Part shown: positions 1 through 9,953 of the stretch, one piece after another | Layout of the letters: the number at the start of each line of letters is the position of its first letter | Numbering within the stretch: the stretch's first letter is position 1 | From: Pseudomonas khorasanensis | GTDB taxonomy: Bacteria > Pseudomonadota > Gammaproteobacteria > Pseudomonadales > Pseudomonadaceae | Assembly: GCF_014268505.2 (NCBI RefSeq) | Contig: NZ_JABWQP020000002.1 | Location: 310,001-374,000, forward strand | DNA: 64,000 nt | Direction: 5' to 3' | Position numbers and translations under genes: made by a program | Notes under the pieces: model-generated | What the model was told of the DNA's origin: nothing | The model's database searches: none | What the model saw: only the letters and a program-made list of their open reading frames with translations

Positions 1-101
1 CTACTGCCCCGGTTCGCAACGAGCAGAAGCTGGGCCGCAACGAACTGTGCTTCTGCGGTTCGGGCAAGAAATACAAGCATTGCCACGGGCAGATCCAGTA
101 G
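1..101 (+). CDS. secA: SecA preprotein translocase ATPase, C-terminal end only
   Basis: The window opens inside this gene; only the last 32 residues are visible, ending in QIQ and a TAG stop at 99-101. They carry the SEC-C zinc-binding tail of Sec[15 protein letters not shown], a CxCx8CH pattern that binds zinc and helps contact SecB. SecA is the ATP-driven motor that pushes preproteins through SecYEG. The next gene is argJ, 122 bases downstream, the same order as I recall in P. aeruginosa. The ATPase domains lie outside the window and cannot be judged. Confidence 0.93.
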   Translation, partial: TAPVRNEQKLGRNELCFCGSGKKYKHCHGQIQ

Positions 102-223
102 AACCCGTTTCAATCGCTGGACACCCCGCGCCGCGACCGGCTTCTGCCGTCGCGGCGTTTTGCCATTTAAACCACTGCCGCCACGCCTGGCGGTGCTGAC
201 ATCATTGAGTAAGGAGCGCATTC

Positions 224-1441
224 ATGGCTGTTGGTCTTGGTCCTTTGCCAACGTTGCACCCGGTTGCCGGTTTTGAACTCGGTATCGCCTCGGCCGGCAT
301 CAAGCGCCCCGGGCGCAAAGACGTCGTCGTGATGCGCTGCGCCGAAGGTTCGACCGTGGCGGGTGTGTTCACGTTGAATGCCTTTTGCGCCGCACCGGTG
401 ATCCTGGCGAAAAAGCGCGTGCAGAACGCCGTGCGTTACCTGCTGACCAACACCGGCAACGCCAACGCGGGCACCGGCGAACCGGGTCTGGCCGCTGCCG
501 AGCGCACCACTGCCAGACTGGCCGAGCTGACCGGCGTAGATGCCAGCCAGATCCTGCCGTACTCCACCGGCGTCATCGGTGAGCCATTGCCCGTCGAGAA
601 AATCGAAGGCGCGCTGCAAGCGGCGCTGGATGATCTGTCGGAAAACAACTGGGAAGCCGCGGCCACCGGCATCATGACCACCGACACCCTGCCCAAAGGC
701 GCGAGCCGGCAGTTCCAGCATGACGGCGTGACCGTCACCGTGACTGGCATCAGCAAGGGCGCCGGCATGATTCGTCCGAACATGGCAACCATGCTCGGCT
801 ACATCGCCACCGACGCCAAAGTCTCCCGCCACGTGCTGCACAACCTGATGCTCGACGGCGCTAACAAGTCGTTCAACCGCATCACCATCGATGGCGACAC
901 CTCGACCAACGACTGCTGCATGCTGATCGCCACTGGCAAAGCCGCGTTGCCGGAAATCACCCGCGCCGAAGGCGAACTGTTCGCTAAGCTGAAACAAGCG
1001 GTATTCGAAGTGTGCATGGACGTGGCCCAGGCCATCGTGCGTGACGGCGAAGGCGCCACCAAGTTCGTCACCGTTGAAGTCAATGGCGGCGGCAATCATC
1101 AGGAATGCCTGGACGTGGGTTATACCGTCGCGCACTCGCCATTGATCAAGACCGCGCTGTTTGCGTCCGATCCGAACTGGGGCCGTATCCTGGCCGCCGT
1201 GGGCCGTGCCGGCGTGCCGGACCTGGACGTGAGCAAGATCGACGTGTTCCTCGGCGACGTGTGCATTGCCAGCCGTGGCGCGCGCGCGGCGACCTACACT
1301 GAAGCGCAGGGTTCGGCGGTGATGCAGCAGGAAGAAATCACCATCCGTATCGAACTCGGTCGTGGCGATTGCAGCGAAACCATCTGGACCACCGACCTGT
1401 CGCATGAATACGTGAAGATCAACGCTGAATACCGCACTTGA
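224..1441 (+). CDS. argJ: Bifunctional glutamate N-acetyltransferase / N-acetylglutamate synthase ArgJ
   Basis: 405 residues, the normal length for ArgJ. The enzyme moves the acetyl group from N-acetylornithine to glutamate, closing the acetyl cycle of arginine synthesis; some members also use acetyl-CoA. ArgJ is made as a proenzyme that cuts itself between Ala and Thr, and the conserved site is visible as [16 protein letters not shown], placing the catalytic nucleophile at Thr189. Other family signatures are TNTGNANA near residue 75 and the [14 protein letters not shown] stretch near 220. The ATG at 224 is preceded by AAGGAG. It stands alone on the plus strand and is followed by a REP doublet rather than a classic terminator. 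Confidence 0.96.
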   Translation: MAVGLGPLPTLHPVAGFELGIASAGIKRPGRKDVVVMRCAEGSTVAGVFTLNAFCAAPVILAKKRVQNAVRYLLTNTGNANAGTGEPGLAAAERTTARLAELTGVDASQILPYSTGVIGEPLPVEKIEGALQAALDDLSENNWEAAATGIMTTDTLPKGASRQFQHDGVTVTVTGISKGAGMIRPNMATMLGYIATDAKVSRHVLHNLMLDGANKSFNRITIDGDTSTNDCCMLIATGKAALPEITRAEGELFAKLKQAVFEVCMDVAQAIVRDGEGATKFVTVEVNGGGNHQECLDVGYTVAHSPLIKTALFASDPNWGRILAAVGRAGVPDLDVSKIDVFLGDVCIASRGARAATYTEAQGSAVMQQEEITIRIELGRGDCSETIWTTDLSHEYVKINAEYRT

Positions 1442-1466
1442 CCTGATCCTGGACCGAGTCGCTCCA

Positions 1467-1545
1467 TTCGCGAGCAGGCTCGCTCCCACAGGGCCTTCGC
1501 TGCGGCTCGGTCCATTGTGGGAGCGAGCCTGCTCGCGAAAGCGGC
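1467..1545. repeat. REP doublet (REPIN), family A, divergent arrangement
   Basis: Two inverted copies of the 20-base core GTGGGAGCGAGCCTGCTCGC: minus orientation at 1467-1490 and plus at 1516-1545. Each unit can form its own hairpin and the pair can form a long one. It lies between argJ and the glutathione S-transferase gene. Here the Gs of the two units face inward, the opposite of most copies in the window. Confidence 0.9.
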
Positions 1546-1598
1546 GGTCCAGACACAACTAATTCACAAGCATTCCTCTGACGAAAAGGCGCCACACC

Positions 1599-2231
1599 AT
1601 GTCCCTGCACCTGATCATCGGCGACAAACTGCTTTCCTCCTGGTCCCTGCGCGCAGAACTGGCGCTGGAGCTGACCGGGGCGCCTTACAGCGAAGAGCTG
1701 ATCAAACTCGGCAAGCCCGACACGCGCGAGCGCCTGCTCAAGCATTCGCCGACCGGCAAGGTGCCGCTGCTCAACACTACGCGCGGCACCATCGCCGACT
1801 CCCTGGCCATCGCTGAATACCTTGCCGAGCAGTTCCCGTCCGAGCAGCTCTGGCCCGGCGACATTTTCGCCCGCGCCCAGGCAAGGTCCGCCTGTGCCCA
1901 GATGCACAGCGGTTTTTTTGCCATGCGCAATCACATGCCGTTCAACCTCAGCCATGACGCACCGCTGAACCCGATGCCGCCAGAGGTGAAGGTCGATATC
2001 GAACGCATGCTTGCGCTGTGGGCCGAATGCCGAGCAGCGGCAACGGAAGAGGGGCCGTACCTGTTCGGCCGCGTCAGCCTCGCCGATGCCTTTTTCGCGC
2101 CGATTGCCGTGCGCCTGCGCACCTATCGGGTGACGCTGCCGGCCGTTGACGAAGCTTATGTCGAAACCGTCTACCAATGGCCCGCCTTCAAGACGTGGCA
2201 AAAGGCTGGACTGGAGGAATTGAACCCGTGA
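1599..2231 (+). CDS. Glutathione S-transferase family protein
   Basis: 210 residues with the two-part GST fold. The N-terminal thioredoxin-like half has SSWSLRAEL near residues 13-21, where a Ser would activate glutathione, and the SPTGKVPLL/IADSLAIAEYL pair (about 50-75) that includes the conserved cis-Pro and the glutathione gamma-glutamyl contact Ser. The C-terminal half is helical. The substrate cannot be read from sequence. The ATG at 1599 follows GAAAAGG weakly. Its stop codon overlaps the GTG start of the next gene (GTGA), so the two are almost certainly co-translated. Confidence 0.88.
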   Translation: MSLHLIIGDKLLSSWSLRAELALELTGAPYSEELIKLGKPDTRERLLKHSPTGKVPLLNTTRGTIADSLAIAEYLAEQFPSEQLWPGDIFARAQARSACAQMHSGFFAMRNHMPFNLSHDAPLNPMPPEVKVDIERMLALWAECRAAATEEGPYLFGRVSLADAFFAPIAVRLRTYRVTLPAVDEAYVETVYQWPAFKTWQKAGLEELNP

Positions 2232-3172
2232 AACGTGTCCATGTCGCCGCTGCCGTCATTCGTGACGACCACGGCAAAATTCTCATCGCCCGGCGTGCCG
2301 ACAGCCAGCATCAGGGTGGCTTGTGGGAATTCCCGGGCGGCAAGGTGGAGGCTGACGAGACAGTCGACACTGCGCTGGCCCGTGAACTGCACGAAGAGTT
2401 GGGCATCGTTGTTGGCGCCGCTCGACCGTTGATCAAGGTGCGCCACGATTACCCGGACAAACAGGTGTTGCTGGATGTCTGGGAGGTGTCAGCCTTCAGC
2501 GGCGAACCCCACGGCGCCGAGGGTCAACCGTTGGCCTGGGTGAGCGCAAAGGAGCTGGCGAACTACGAGTTTCCCGCTGCCAATCAGCCCATTGTCGCGG
2601 CAGCACGTTTGCCCGCCGAGTATTTGATTACCCCTGAAGACCTGGAATCCCCGGCCTTGTTGCGCGGCATCCAGAAAGCGGTGGCCGGCGGGATCAAACT
2701 GGTCCAGCTGCGTGCACCGAATGGTTACGACCCCAAATACCGCGATCTGGCGGTGGATGCGGTGGGTCTTTGCGCCGGCAAGGCGCAGCTGATGATCAAG
2801 GGGCCATTCGAATGGCTGGGTGATTTCCCGTCCGCCGGTTGGCACATCACCGCCGCACAGTTGCGTAAATACGCTGCGGCAGGCCGTCCGCTACCGGCTG
2901 ATCGCTGGCTCGCGGCCTCCTGTCACAACGCTGAGGAACTGGCGCTGGCCGAACAAATGGGCGTGGATTTCGTGACCCTGTCACCGGTGCAGCCAACGCT
3001 GACGCACCCAGATGCACAGCCGTTGGGCTGGGAGCAGGCTGCGGCGTTGATCGACGGCTTCAGCAAGCCAGTGTTTCTGTTGGGCGGGGTAGGGCCCGCC
3101 GAGCGGGAGAAAGCCTGGAATGTCGGCGCACAGGGTGTGGCGGGAATTCGGGCGTTCTGGCCAGAAGCTTGA
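2228..3172 (+). CDS. Nudix hydrolase (MutT-like) fused to a ThiE-like domain
   Basis: 314 residues. Residues 1-130 are a MutT-type Nudix domain; the Nudix box GGKVEADETVDTALARELHE followed by ELGI is complete, with the metal-binding REXXEE glutamates. MutT enzymes hydrolyse 8-oxo-dGTP, which fits a role in cleaning the nucleotide pool. Residues about 140-314 resemble thiamine-phosphate synthase (VQLR, GWHIT, FVTLSPV, LLGGVG), but several catalytic positions differ, so this half may be regulatory. I chose the GTG at 2228, which overlaps the upstream stop by GTGA; an earlier in-frame ATG at 2177 lies inside the GST gene. The fusion is, from memory, common in Pseudomonas (PA4400 type). Confidence 0.88.
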   Translation: MKRVHVAAAVIRDDHGKILIARRADSQHQGGLWEFPGGKVEADETVDTALARELHEELGIVVGAARPLIKVRHDYPDKQVLLDVWEVSAFSGEPHGAEGQPLAWVSAKELANYEFPAANQPIVAAARLPAEYLITPEDLESPALLRGIQKAVAGGIKLVQLRAPNGYDPKYRDLAVDAVGLCAGKAQLMIKGPFEWLGDFPSAGWHITAAQLRKYAAAGRPLPADRWLAASCHNAEELALAEQMGVDFVTLSPVQPTLTHPDAQPLGWEQAAALIDGFSKPVFLLGGVGPAEREKAWNVGAQGVAGIRAFWPEA

Positions 3173-3196
3173 TTCTCGATTGAGGCTAGCGGCCTC

Positions 3197-3334
3197 TTCG
3201 CGAGCAGGCTCGCTCCCACAGGTTACATGGACGACGTAAAACCCTGTGGGAGCGGGCTTGCCGCTCCCACATTTGTCTGCATTCCAACTGGAGAAATGCA
3301 ATCCACTGTGGGAGCGAGCCTGCTCGCGAAGGCG
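3197..3334. repeat. Three-unit REP cluster, family A
   Basis: Minus-oriented core at 3197-3220, plus-oriented core at 3307-3334, and between them a compact variant at 3246-3270 whose arms GTGGGAGCGG and CCGCTCCCAC pair perfectly around a 5-base loop GCTTG. The cluster separates two convergent genes and could end transcription from both sides, though no T-run is present. Confidence 0.88.
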
Positions 3335-3346
3335 TCCTGTCCGGCG

Positions 3347-3931
3347 CTATTGTCCTTCAGGTTTTGCAGCCGGCTGCCACAAAATCTCCGCCACCCCCTG
3401 CCGCCGCGCAATCAACCGCGCCGCCACGAACAGCAAATCCGACAACCGATTGATATATGCCAGGCCAACCCCGGCCAACGGCTCGATCGCATTCAAATGC
3501 TGACAGCGCCGCTCCGCGCTTCGCGCCAGACTCCGGCAAACATGCGCCTGCGCAATCAGCATCGATCCCCCGGGCAGGATGAAATTCTCCAGCGGCCCCA
3601 GCTCTTCGTTCCACACATCGATCGCCGCTTCCAGCCGTTCGATTTCCGCTGCGTTCAGCGCCTGATAGGCGGGCATCGCCAATTCGCCCCCCAGATCAAA
3701 CAACCGATGCTGACAAGGCGCCAAAACGTCGATCACTTCATTCAGGCCCGGAAACGCTTCACGCTCGGCCAGCAGGCCGGCCAGCAGCACGCCGACCTGA
3801 CTGTTCAGCGTATCCACCTCGCCAATCGCCTCGACGCGCGGATGATCCTTCGGTACGCGGCGGCCGTCGCCCAGGCCGGTTTCGCCTTTGTCGCCGGTGC
3901 GGGTGTAAATCTTCGACAAGCGAAAGCCCAT
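3347..3931 (-). CDS. PduO-type ATP:cob(I)alamin / cob(I)yrinic acid a,c-diamide adenosyltransferase
   Basis: 194 residues. The enzyme transfers the adenosyl group of ATP to the cobalt of reduced corrinoids, making coenzyme B12. The PduO/MMAB family marks are visible: IYTRTGDKGETGLGDGRRV at the N-terminus (ATP phosphate binding), VDTLNS near residue 40, and RSLARSAERR plus YINRLSDLLFVAAR near the C-terminus (ATP and corrinoid site). Its start is 3 bases after the stop of the upstream histidine kinase, so the two are likely one transcript. I do not assign a symbol because PduO, CobO and MMAB names are used inconsistently for this family. Confidence 0.92.
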   Translation of the reverse strand: MGFRLSKIYTRTGDKGETGLGDGRRVPKDHPRVEAIGEVDTLNSQVGVLLAGLLAEREAFPGLNEVIDVLAPCQHRLFDLGGELAMPAYQALNAAEIERLEAAIDVWNEELGPLENFILPGGSMLIAQAHVCRSLARSAERRCQHLNAIEPLAGVGLAYINRLSDLLFVAARLIARRQGVAEILWQPAAKPEGQ

Positions 3932-3934
3932 GGG

Positions 3935-5971
3935 TTACCTCGGTAGTGAATTGGTTTCAGCGGCCATCGGTGCGGGTTGCACCAGCGGCAGGCGCAACGT
4001 GAAGCAGGTGCCCTGGCCGGGCGCCGATTGCACTTCCATCTGACCTTTGTGGTTGTTGGTGATGATGAAGTACGACACCGACAAGCCAAGCCCGGTGCCC
4101 TGACCGATTTCCTTGGTGGTGAAAAACGGTTCGAAGGTGCGCTTGCGCACGTTCTCGCTCATACCGATGCCGTTGTCTTCGACCTGGATCTCGGCCCACG
4201 GCGGATTGAGTCGCGTACGCAGAATGATGCGTCCCGGCTCGCTGTCGTCCTCGCGCTGATGAATCGCCTGGGCGGCGTTTTTCAGCAGGTTGAGCAGCAC
4301 CTGTTCCAGTTCGTTGGCGGTGCCGGGCACAGGGCCGAGCGCCGGGTCGAACTGACGGATGATCGCCTGGCCCTTGAAGTCGAAACCGATGGCCAGATCA
4401 AAGTCGTTGCCAGCGATTTCTACCGCTTGATCGATCAGGGCCGGCAGATCACATGGCGCCATTTGCCGGGTGCTGCGGCGGCTGAAACTCAGCATATGCG
4501 TGACGATTTTCGCCGCGCGGGCGCCGGCCTGTTGAATGCCATCGAGCAATTGCGGGACTTCGCGGCCCTGCAGATAGCGATTCACGGCATCGAGCTCGAT
4601 GCCCAGTTGTTCGGCGGTTTCGAGGTTTTTGGGCAGCTCCGCCGAGAGGCGACGGCGAATGTTCTGCACGTTGTGCAGGATCGCACCGAGCGGGTTGTTG
4701 ATTTCATGGGCCATGCCGGCGGCGAGGCCACCGACGGAAAGCATTTTCTCCGACTGCACCATCATTTCTTCCAGTGACAGGCGCTGGGTGATGTCGTCGA
4801 TGCGGATCACCACGCCACGGCCGGCACCGCCCATCAGCGGATAGAACGTCAGCGCGTAATGCTTGGGTTCATCGTCCTTGAACCAGGTTACCCGGTCGAC
4901 TTTGGCCACGGTGTGCTGCTCGACGGTTTCTTTTAGCTGCGGTAAAAACGGCTTGAGCGGTTCGAAGGCGAGGAAGATCGGCTGGTTCAGCGCCTCGTCC
5001 AGACGCGTGCCGGAGAGGGCGCTGGCCTCCTGATTCCACTGCGTGACATAGAGCTGCTCATCAAGGGCAATCAGCGCCGAAGGCATCGAGTCGATGATGC
5101 TGTTGAGGTAATTCTGGAAACCGGTGAGTTTCTTCTCGATCTTGCTGCGCACCTGCACTTCGAGTTCCAGCTTGCGGTTGGTGTGGCGGGTTTCCTCGGC
5201 CAACCCCTGCGCCTGATCGTAAGCGGCTTGCGAGTCGTCGCGAGCGCGTTTGAGCTGCTGCTCTCGGGCTTCGATGCGCGACAGCATGGTGTTGAATGCC
5301 TCGGCCAGACTGCCGATTTCGTCGTGATTGCCGCGCGAAGCACGCAGGGCATAGTTCTCTTCGCGGGTGACCTGACGCGACAGCTCCTCAAGCTGATGGA
5401 TCGGCCGTGTGATCAGGCGTTTGATCTGCCGGGCAATCACCAGCCATAGCAATACGCTGAAAATCAGAATGCCGAGGCTGGCGGTCAGCGTGCCCGTGTA
5501 GAACGCCATCGGCAGTTCGCTGCTGGCCACCAGCAACAGATGCCCCGGCGCGGTGCCGGGGCGGGGCAGGGTGATCAGTTGATTGCTGCGAAACTCGGTG
5601 AGTTGCCACGCTTCGACATGTCGATAGCGCTCGGGCAAATGCAGTTTTTCCCCGCGCTGTACTTGCGCAAGCCGCTCACCCTTGCCGTCATACAGGGCCG
5701 CAGCGCGCAGTGGCGAATAACTGTCGAGTTCCTTGAGCAGACGCTCGGCGCTTCTTGGCGATTCCAGCGCATCGCTGACCAGACTCGGATTGGCGATCAG
5801 GCGGCCGATGGTCTGCAAGGCCTGCGGCGCCATGCTTTCCTGAGAGATGTAGTAAGCGGCGCTGATAAAAGTCAGGTTGGCGACCAGCAGAACCGTGGTC
5901 AACAACACCAGCAGGGCCGCCAGCAGTTTCTGGCCGACCGGCAGGTTTTCAAGGCGCTGGCGCAATGGCAT
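3935..5971 (-). CDS. Membrane sensor histidine kinase with HAMP and PAS domains
   Basis: 678 residues: membrane segment at about 15-40, a periplasmic part to about 155, second segment 160-182, HAMP to about 235, a coiled coil, a PAS domain at about 288-395, then the kinase core. The H-box is GMAHEINNPLG with the phospho-accepting His422; the N-box is NLLKNAAQAI, the G-boxes DNGIGM and GQGTGLGLS. It is the NtrB/DctB-like HPK4 kind, which usually partners an NtrC-type or CheY-like regulator. No response regulator gene is adjacent: neighbours are panE upstream and a cobalamin adenosyltransferase 3 bases downstream. From memory it corresponds to PA4398, a kinase tied to swarming and biofilm in P. 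aeruginosa. Confidence 0.92.
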   Translation of the reverse strand: MPLRQRLENLPVGQKLLAALLVLLTTVLLVANLTFISAAYYISQESMAPQALQTIGRLIANPSLVSDALESPRSAERLLKELDSYSPLRAAALYDGKGERLAQVQRGEKLHLPERYRHVEAWQLTEFRSNQLITLPRPGTAPGHLLLVASSELPMAFYTGTLTASLGILIFSVLLWLVIARQIKRLITRPIHQLEELSRQVTREENYALRASRGNHDEIGSLAEAFNTMLSRIEAREQQLKRARDDSQAAYDQAQGLAEETRHTNRKLELEVQVRSKIEKKLTGFQNYLNSIIDSMPSALIALDEQLYVTQWNQEASALSGTRLDEALNQPIFLAFEPLKPFLPQLKETVEQHTVAKVDRVTWFKDDEPKHYALTFYPLMGGAGRGVVIRIDDITQRLSLEEMMVQSEKMLSVGGLAAGMAHEINNPLGAILHNVQNIRRRLSAELPKNLETAEQLGIELDAVNRYLQGREVPQLLDGIQQAGARAAKIVTHMLSFSRRSTRQMAPCDLPALIDQAVEIAGNDFDLAIGFDFKGQAIIRQFDPALGPVPGTANELEQVLLNLLKNAAQAIHQREDDSEPGRIILRTRLNPPWAEIQVEDNGIGMSENVRKRTFEPFFTTKEIGQGTGLGLSVSYFIITNNHKGQMEVQSAPGQGTCFTLRLPLVQPAPMAAETNSLPR

Positions 5972-6016
5972 CAGATTTATCGCAGCAGAGGAACAAGTGG
6001 TCAGCGTAGCGGCTGC

Positions 6017-7560
<1,544 letters not shown>

Positions 7561-7574
7561 GCTTGATCTGTGAT

Positions 7575-7619
7575 TTGTGGGAGCGAGCAGGTCGAGGCGT
7601 CGAACCGTCGCTCCCACAG
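7575..7619. repeat. Degenerate REP hairpin between yajQ and mscS
   Basis: TGTGGGAGCGA at 7576-7586 pairs with TCGCTCCCACA at 7608-7618; the middle differs from the family A core (GGTCGAGGCGTC). It may serve as the transcript end of yajQ. Confidence 0.7.
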
Positions 7620-7664
7620 TTGTTTTGAATACACCCCGGAAAGCCGGAAATCAGGAGAGAGAAA

Positions 7665-8507
7665 GTGGATTTGAATGCGGAAGTGGACCACCTGGTCAAG
7701 GCGTCCCAGGCGTGGATCCCGATGATCATGGAATACGGCAGCCGCGTGCTGCTGGCGGTGATTACGCTGGCCATCGGCTGGTGGCTGATCAACAAAGTCA
7801 CGCAAAAACTCGGCGGTCTGCTGGCCTTGCGCAATGCCGACTTGGCGCTGCAGGGCTTTATCAGCAGTCTGGCCAACATCATTCTCAAGGTGCTGCTGAT
7901 CGTCAGCGTCGCGTCGATGATCGGCGTGGAAACCACCTCGTTCGTGGCAGCTATCGGTGCAGCGGGTCTGGCGATCGGTCTTGCCCTGCAAGGCAGCCTG
8001 GCGAACTTCGCCGGCGGTGTGCTGATTCTGCTGTTCCGCCCGTTCCGCATCGGTGACTGGATCGAAGCCCAAGGTGTGGCGGGTACCGTCGACAGCATCC
8101 AGATTTTCCATACCGTGCTGCGCACTGGCGACAACAAGACCATCATCTTGCCGAACGGCAATCTGTCGAACGGCATCATCACCAACACCAATCGTCAGCC
8201 AACCCGCAAAGTCGTGTTCGACGTGGGCGTGGATTACGAGGCGGATCTGCAGAAGGCCCGTCAGGTGCTGCTGGATCTGGCCAAAGATCCCCGCGTTATG
8301 CAGGATCCTGAACCACAAGCCGTGGTTTCGACGCTGGGTGATAGCTCGATTACTGTTTCGCTGCGCGTGTGGGTGAAAACGGCAGATTATTGGGACGTGA
8401 TGTTCATGTTTAACGAGCAGGCGCGTGATCGTTTAAAAACTGCCGGTATTGATATTCCATTTCCGCAGCGTGTTATACGGGTTGTGCAGGAATCCGCAGC
8501 ACAATGA
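7665..8507 (+). CDS. mscS: Small-conductance mechanosensitive channel, MscS family
   Basis: 280 residues, the classic short MscS form. It opens under membrane tension and releases solutes during osmotic downshock. Three membrane segments (about 24-48, 65-88, 92-120) are followed by the conserved pore helix region AAIGAAGLAIGLALQGSLAN with its Ala/Gly packing pattern, then the cytoplasmic beta domain (RPFRIGDWIEAQGVAGTV, ILPNGNLSNGIITN). The GTG at 7665 is preceded by CAGGAGAGAG. A strong terminator follows 60 bases after the stop. Confidence 0.94.
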   Translation: MDLNAEVDHLVKASQAWIPMIMEYGSRVLLAVITLAIGWWLINKVTQKLGGLLALRNADLALQGFISSLANIILKVLLIVSVASMIGVETTSFVAAIGAAGLAIGLALQGSLANFAGGVLILLFRPFRIGDWIEAQGVAGTVDSIQIFHTVLRTGDNKTIILPNGNLSNGIITNTNRQPTRKVVFDVGVDYEADLQKARQVLLDLAKDPRVMQDPEPQAVVSTLGDSSITVSLRVWVKTADYWDVMFMFNEQARDRLKTAGIDIPFPQRVIRVVQESAAQ

Positions 8508-8565
8508 TAGGTCGCTAACTAAGTAACTGGTTTTTCACTCAGGCGTTAGTTAAGCGACGCCGCAA

Positions 8566-8597
8566 TAAAAAAGGCCCATCCGAAGATGGGCCTTTTT
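8566..8597. terminator. Bidirectional rho-independent terminator between mscS and the porin
   Basis: AAGGCCCATC and GATGGGCCTT pair around CGAA, flanked by A-run and T-run, so it can end both convergent genes. Confidence 0.93.
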
Positions 8598-8624
8598 AGT
8601 TATCGCAACACTAACAGGATGCGA

Positions 8625-9953
8625 TTACAACAGCGACAGCGGGTAGTCGACGATCAGACGGAACTCTTTGATGTCGCCTTCGCCCTGGTCAGCGTTAGCC
8701 TGGTGCCATGCTTGACGAATGCGGAAGGAGAGATCTTTTGCCGGGCCAGACTGGACGACGTACTTGGCTTCCAGGTTGGTTTCGTTGTGCTTGCCGTCTT
8801 CGCCGTACAGACCAGCGTATGCGCTGCCAGTAGGGGTGTTGGTGCCGTCGATGTCCCAGCCTTTCACGTAACGGGTCATGAAGCTCAGACCTGGAACGCC
8901 GTACTCGGCCATTTTGATGTCATAACGGATCTGAGCGGATTTCTCGTTCGGACCGTTGAAGTCGGAGTACTGGATGGAGTTGGCCAGGAAGATCGAGTCG
9001 CCGCCACGGTTGTTCTTGCCAACGCCGATGTAGTCGAATGGCGTATCACCGTTGACCTTCTGGAAGCCTACGGTAATGGTGTGCGCTTTCAGGAACGAAA
9101 GGGCGGTCGCCAGGGAGAACGTGGTGTTGCTGATGTCGCCGGCTTTCGCGTCACCGGTGTCGGTGGTGCGGTAGATGTTGAAGTCGGTGTTCAGCGAAGT
9201 GTCACCACTGATAGGGGTGGTGAGGTTCAGGTTCGCGTAGTACTGGTTCCAGATGTCTTCCAGCTTGGCACCGTAGAGCGATGCGCTCAGATTTTCGGTG
9301 ATGCCGTATTTGCCGCCGAAATAATCGATGGTGTTGGCTTCAACGCCAGCGTAGTTGGCGTACAGGCCACCTTCACGGGAGTTGCGGTCCTGGCTGGTCG
9401 ACGAGTAGAAGTGGCCGGCTTCAAGATCGAGATCTTTGATCTCGCTGCTCTGCAGCTGGAAGCCGCTGGCAGTTTGCGGGAGGATCCGGGAACCGCCGAC
9501 AGCGAATACAGGTGCGGTGCTTGGCTGCATGTCGCCAACTTTCAGCTCGGTTTTCGATACGCGGAATTTCACGGCAGCGCCGGCTTTGCCCTGGCTGTCG
9601 TTGACTTCGCCATCAGCATCGCGGCTCATGTTGCCGGTGCCACCAGTACCATCACCGCCATCGAGCTTGATGGCCAGGTAGCCGAAGGCATCAATGCCCA
9701 CGCCTACGGTGCCTTGGGTGTAACCAGAGCTGAAGTTACCCCAGATACCCTGGGTCCAGTCTTTCTGGTCATTGCCGCCGTTTTTGTTGTTGCGATTGAA
9801 GTAATAGTTGCGGATCAACAGATCGGCTTTGGCGTCTTCAACGAAGCCTTTGGCTTCAGACTGATCACTTACAAACGGGGCGGCCGTAGCCAACTGCGAA
9901 CTGGCGGCTGCTGCAACTGCCAGTGCGATCATGCTCCACTTCATCACGCGCAT
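8625..9953 (-). CDS. OprD-family outer membrane porin (OprE/OprQ-like)
   Basis: 442 residues: signal peptide ending near ATAAPF (about residue 25), then an 18-strand barrel of OprD type, seen in the N-terminal SEAKGFVEDAKADLLIRNYYFNR, repeated alternating strands and a C-terminal Leu instead of the usual Phe. OprD porins import amino acids or small organic acids; which substrate cannot be told. The ATG at 9953 is placed by AAAGGAG 8 bases upstream; another ATG 3 codons later is possible. Upstream lies about 870 bases without a gene, unusually long. Confidence 0.92.
   Translation of the reverse strand: MRVMKWSMIALAVAAAASSQLATAAPFVSDQSEAKGFVEDAKADLLIRNYYFNRNNKNGGNDQKDWTQGIWGNFSSGYTQGTVGVGIDAFGYLAIKLDGGDGTGGTGNMSRDADGEVNDSQGKAGAAVKFRVSKTELKVGDMQPSTAPVFAVGGSRILPQTASGFQLQSSEIKDLDLEAGHFYSSTSQDRNSREGGLYANYAGVEANTIDYFGGKYGITENLSASLYGAKLEDIWNQYYANLNLTTPISGDTSLNTDFNIYRTTDTGDAKAGDISNTTFSLATALSFLKAHTITVGFQKVNGDTPFDYIGVGKNNRGGDSIFLANSIQYSDFNGPNEKSAQIRYDIKMAEYGVPGLSFMTRYVKGWDIDGTNTPTGSAYAGLYGEDGKHNETNLEAKYVVQSGPAKDLSFRIRQAWHQANADQGEGDIKEFRLIVDYPLSLL

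Noticed and set aside
167..1558. A 463-codon minus-strand frame over argJ
   Set aside because: Shadow of argJ, extending through the REP element, with no recognisable domain.
1467..3334. Repeated palindromes as a possible CRISPR array
   Set aside because: The units alternate in orientation, are few per site, and have no regular spacers or cas genes; they are REP elements.
3227..3946. A 239-codon plus-strand frame over the cobalamin adenosyltransferase gene
   Set aside because: It starts inside REP repeats and is antisense to a clear gene.
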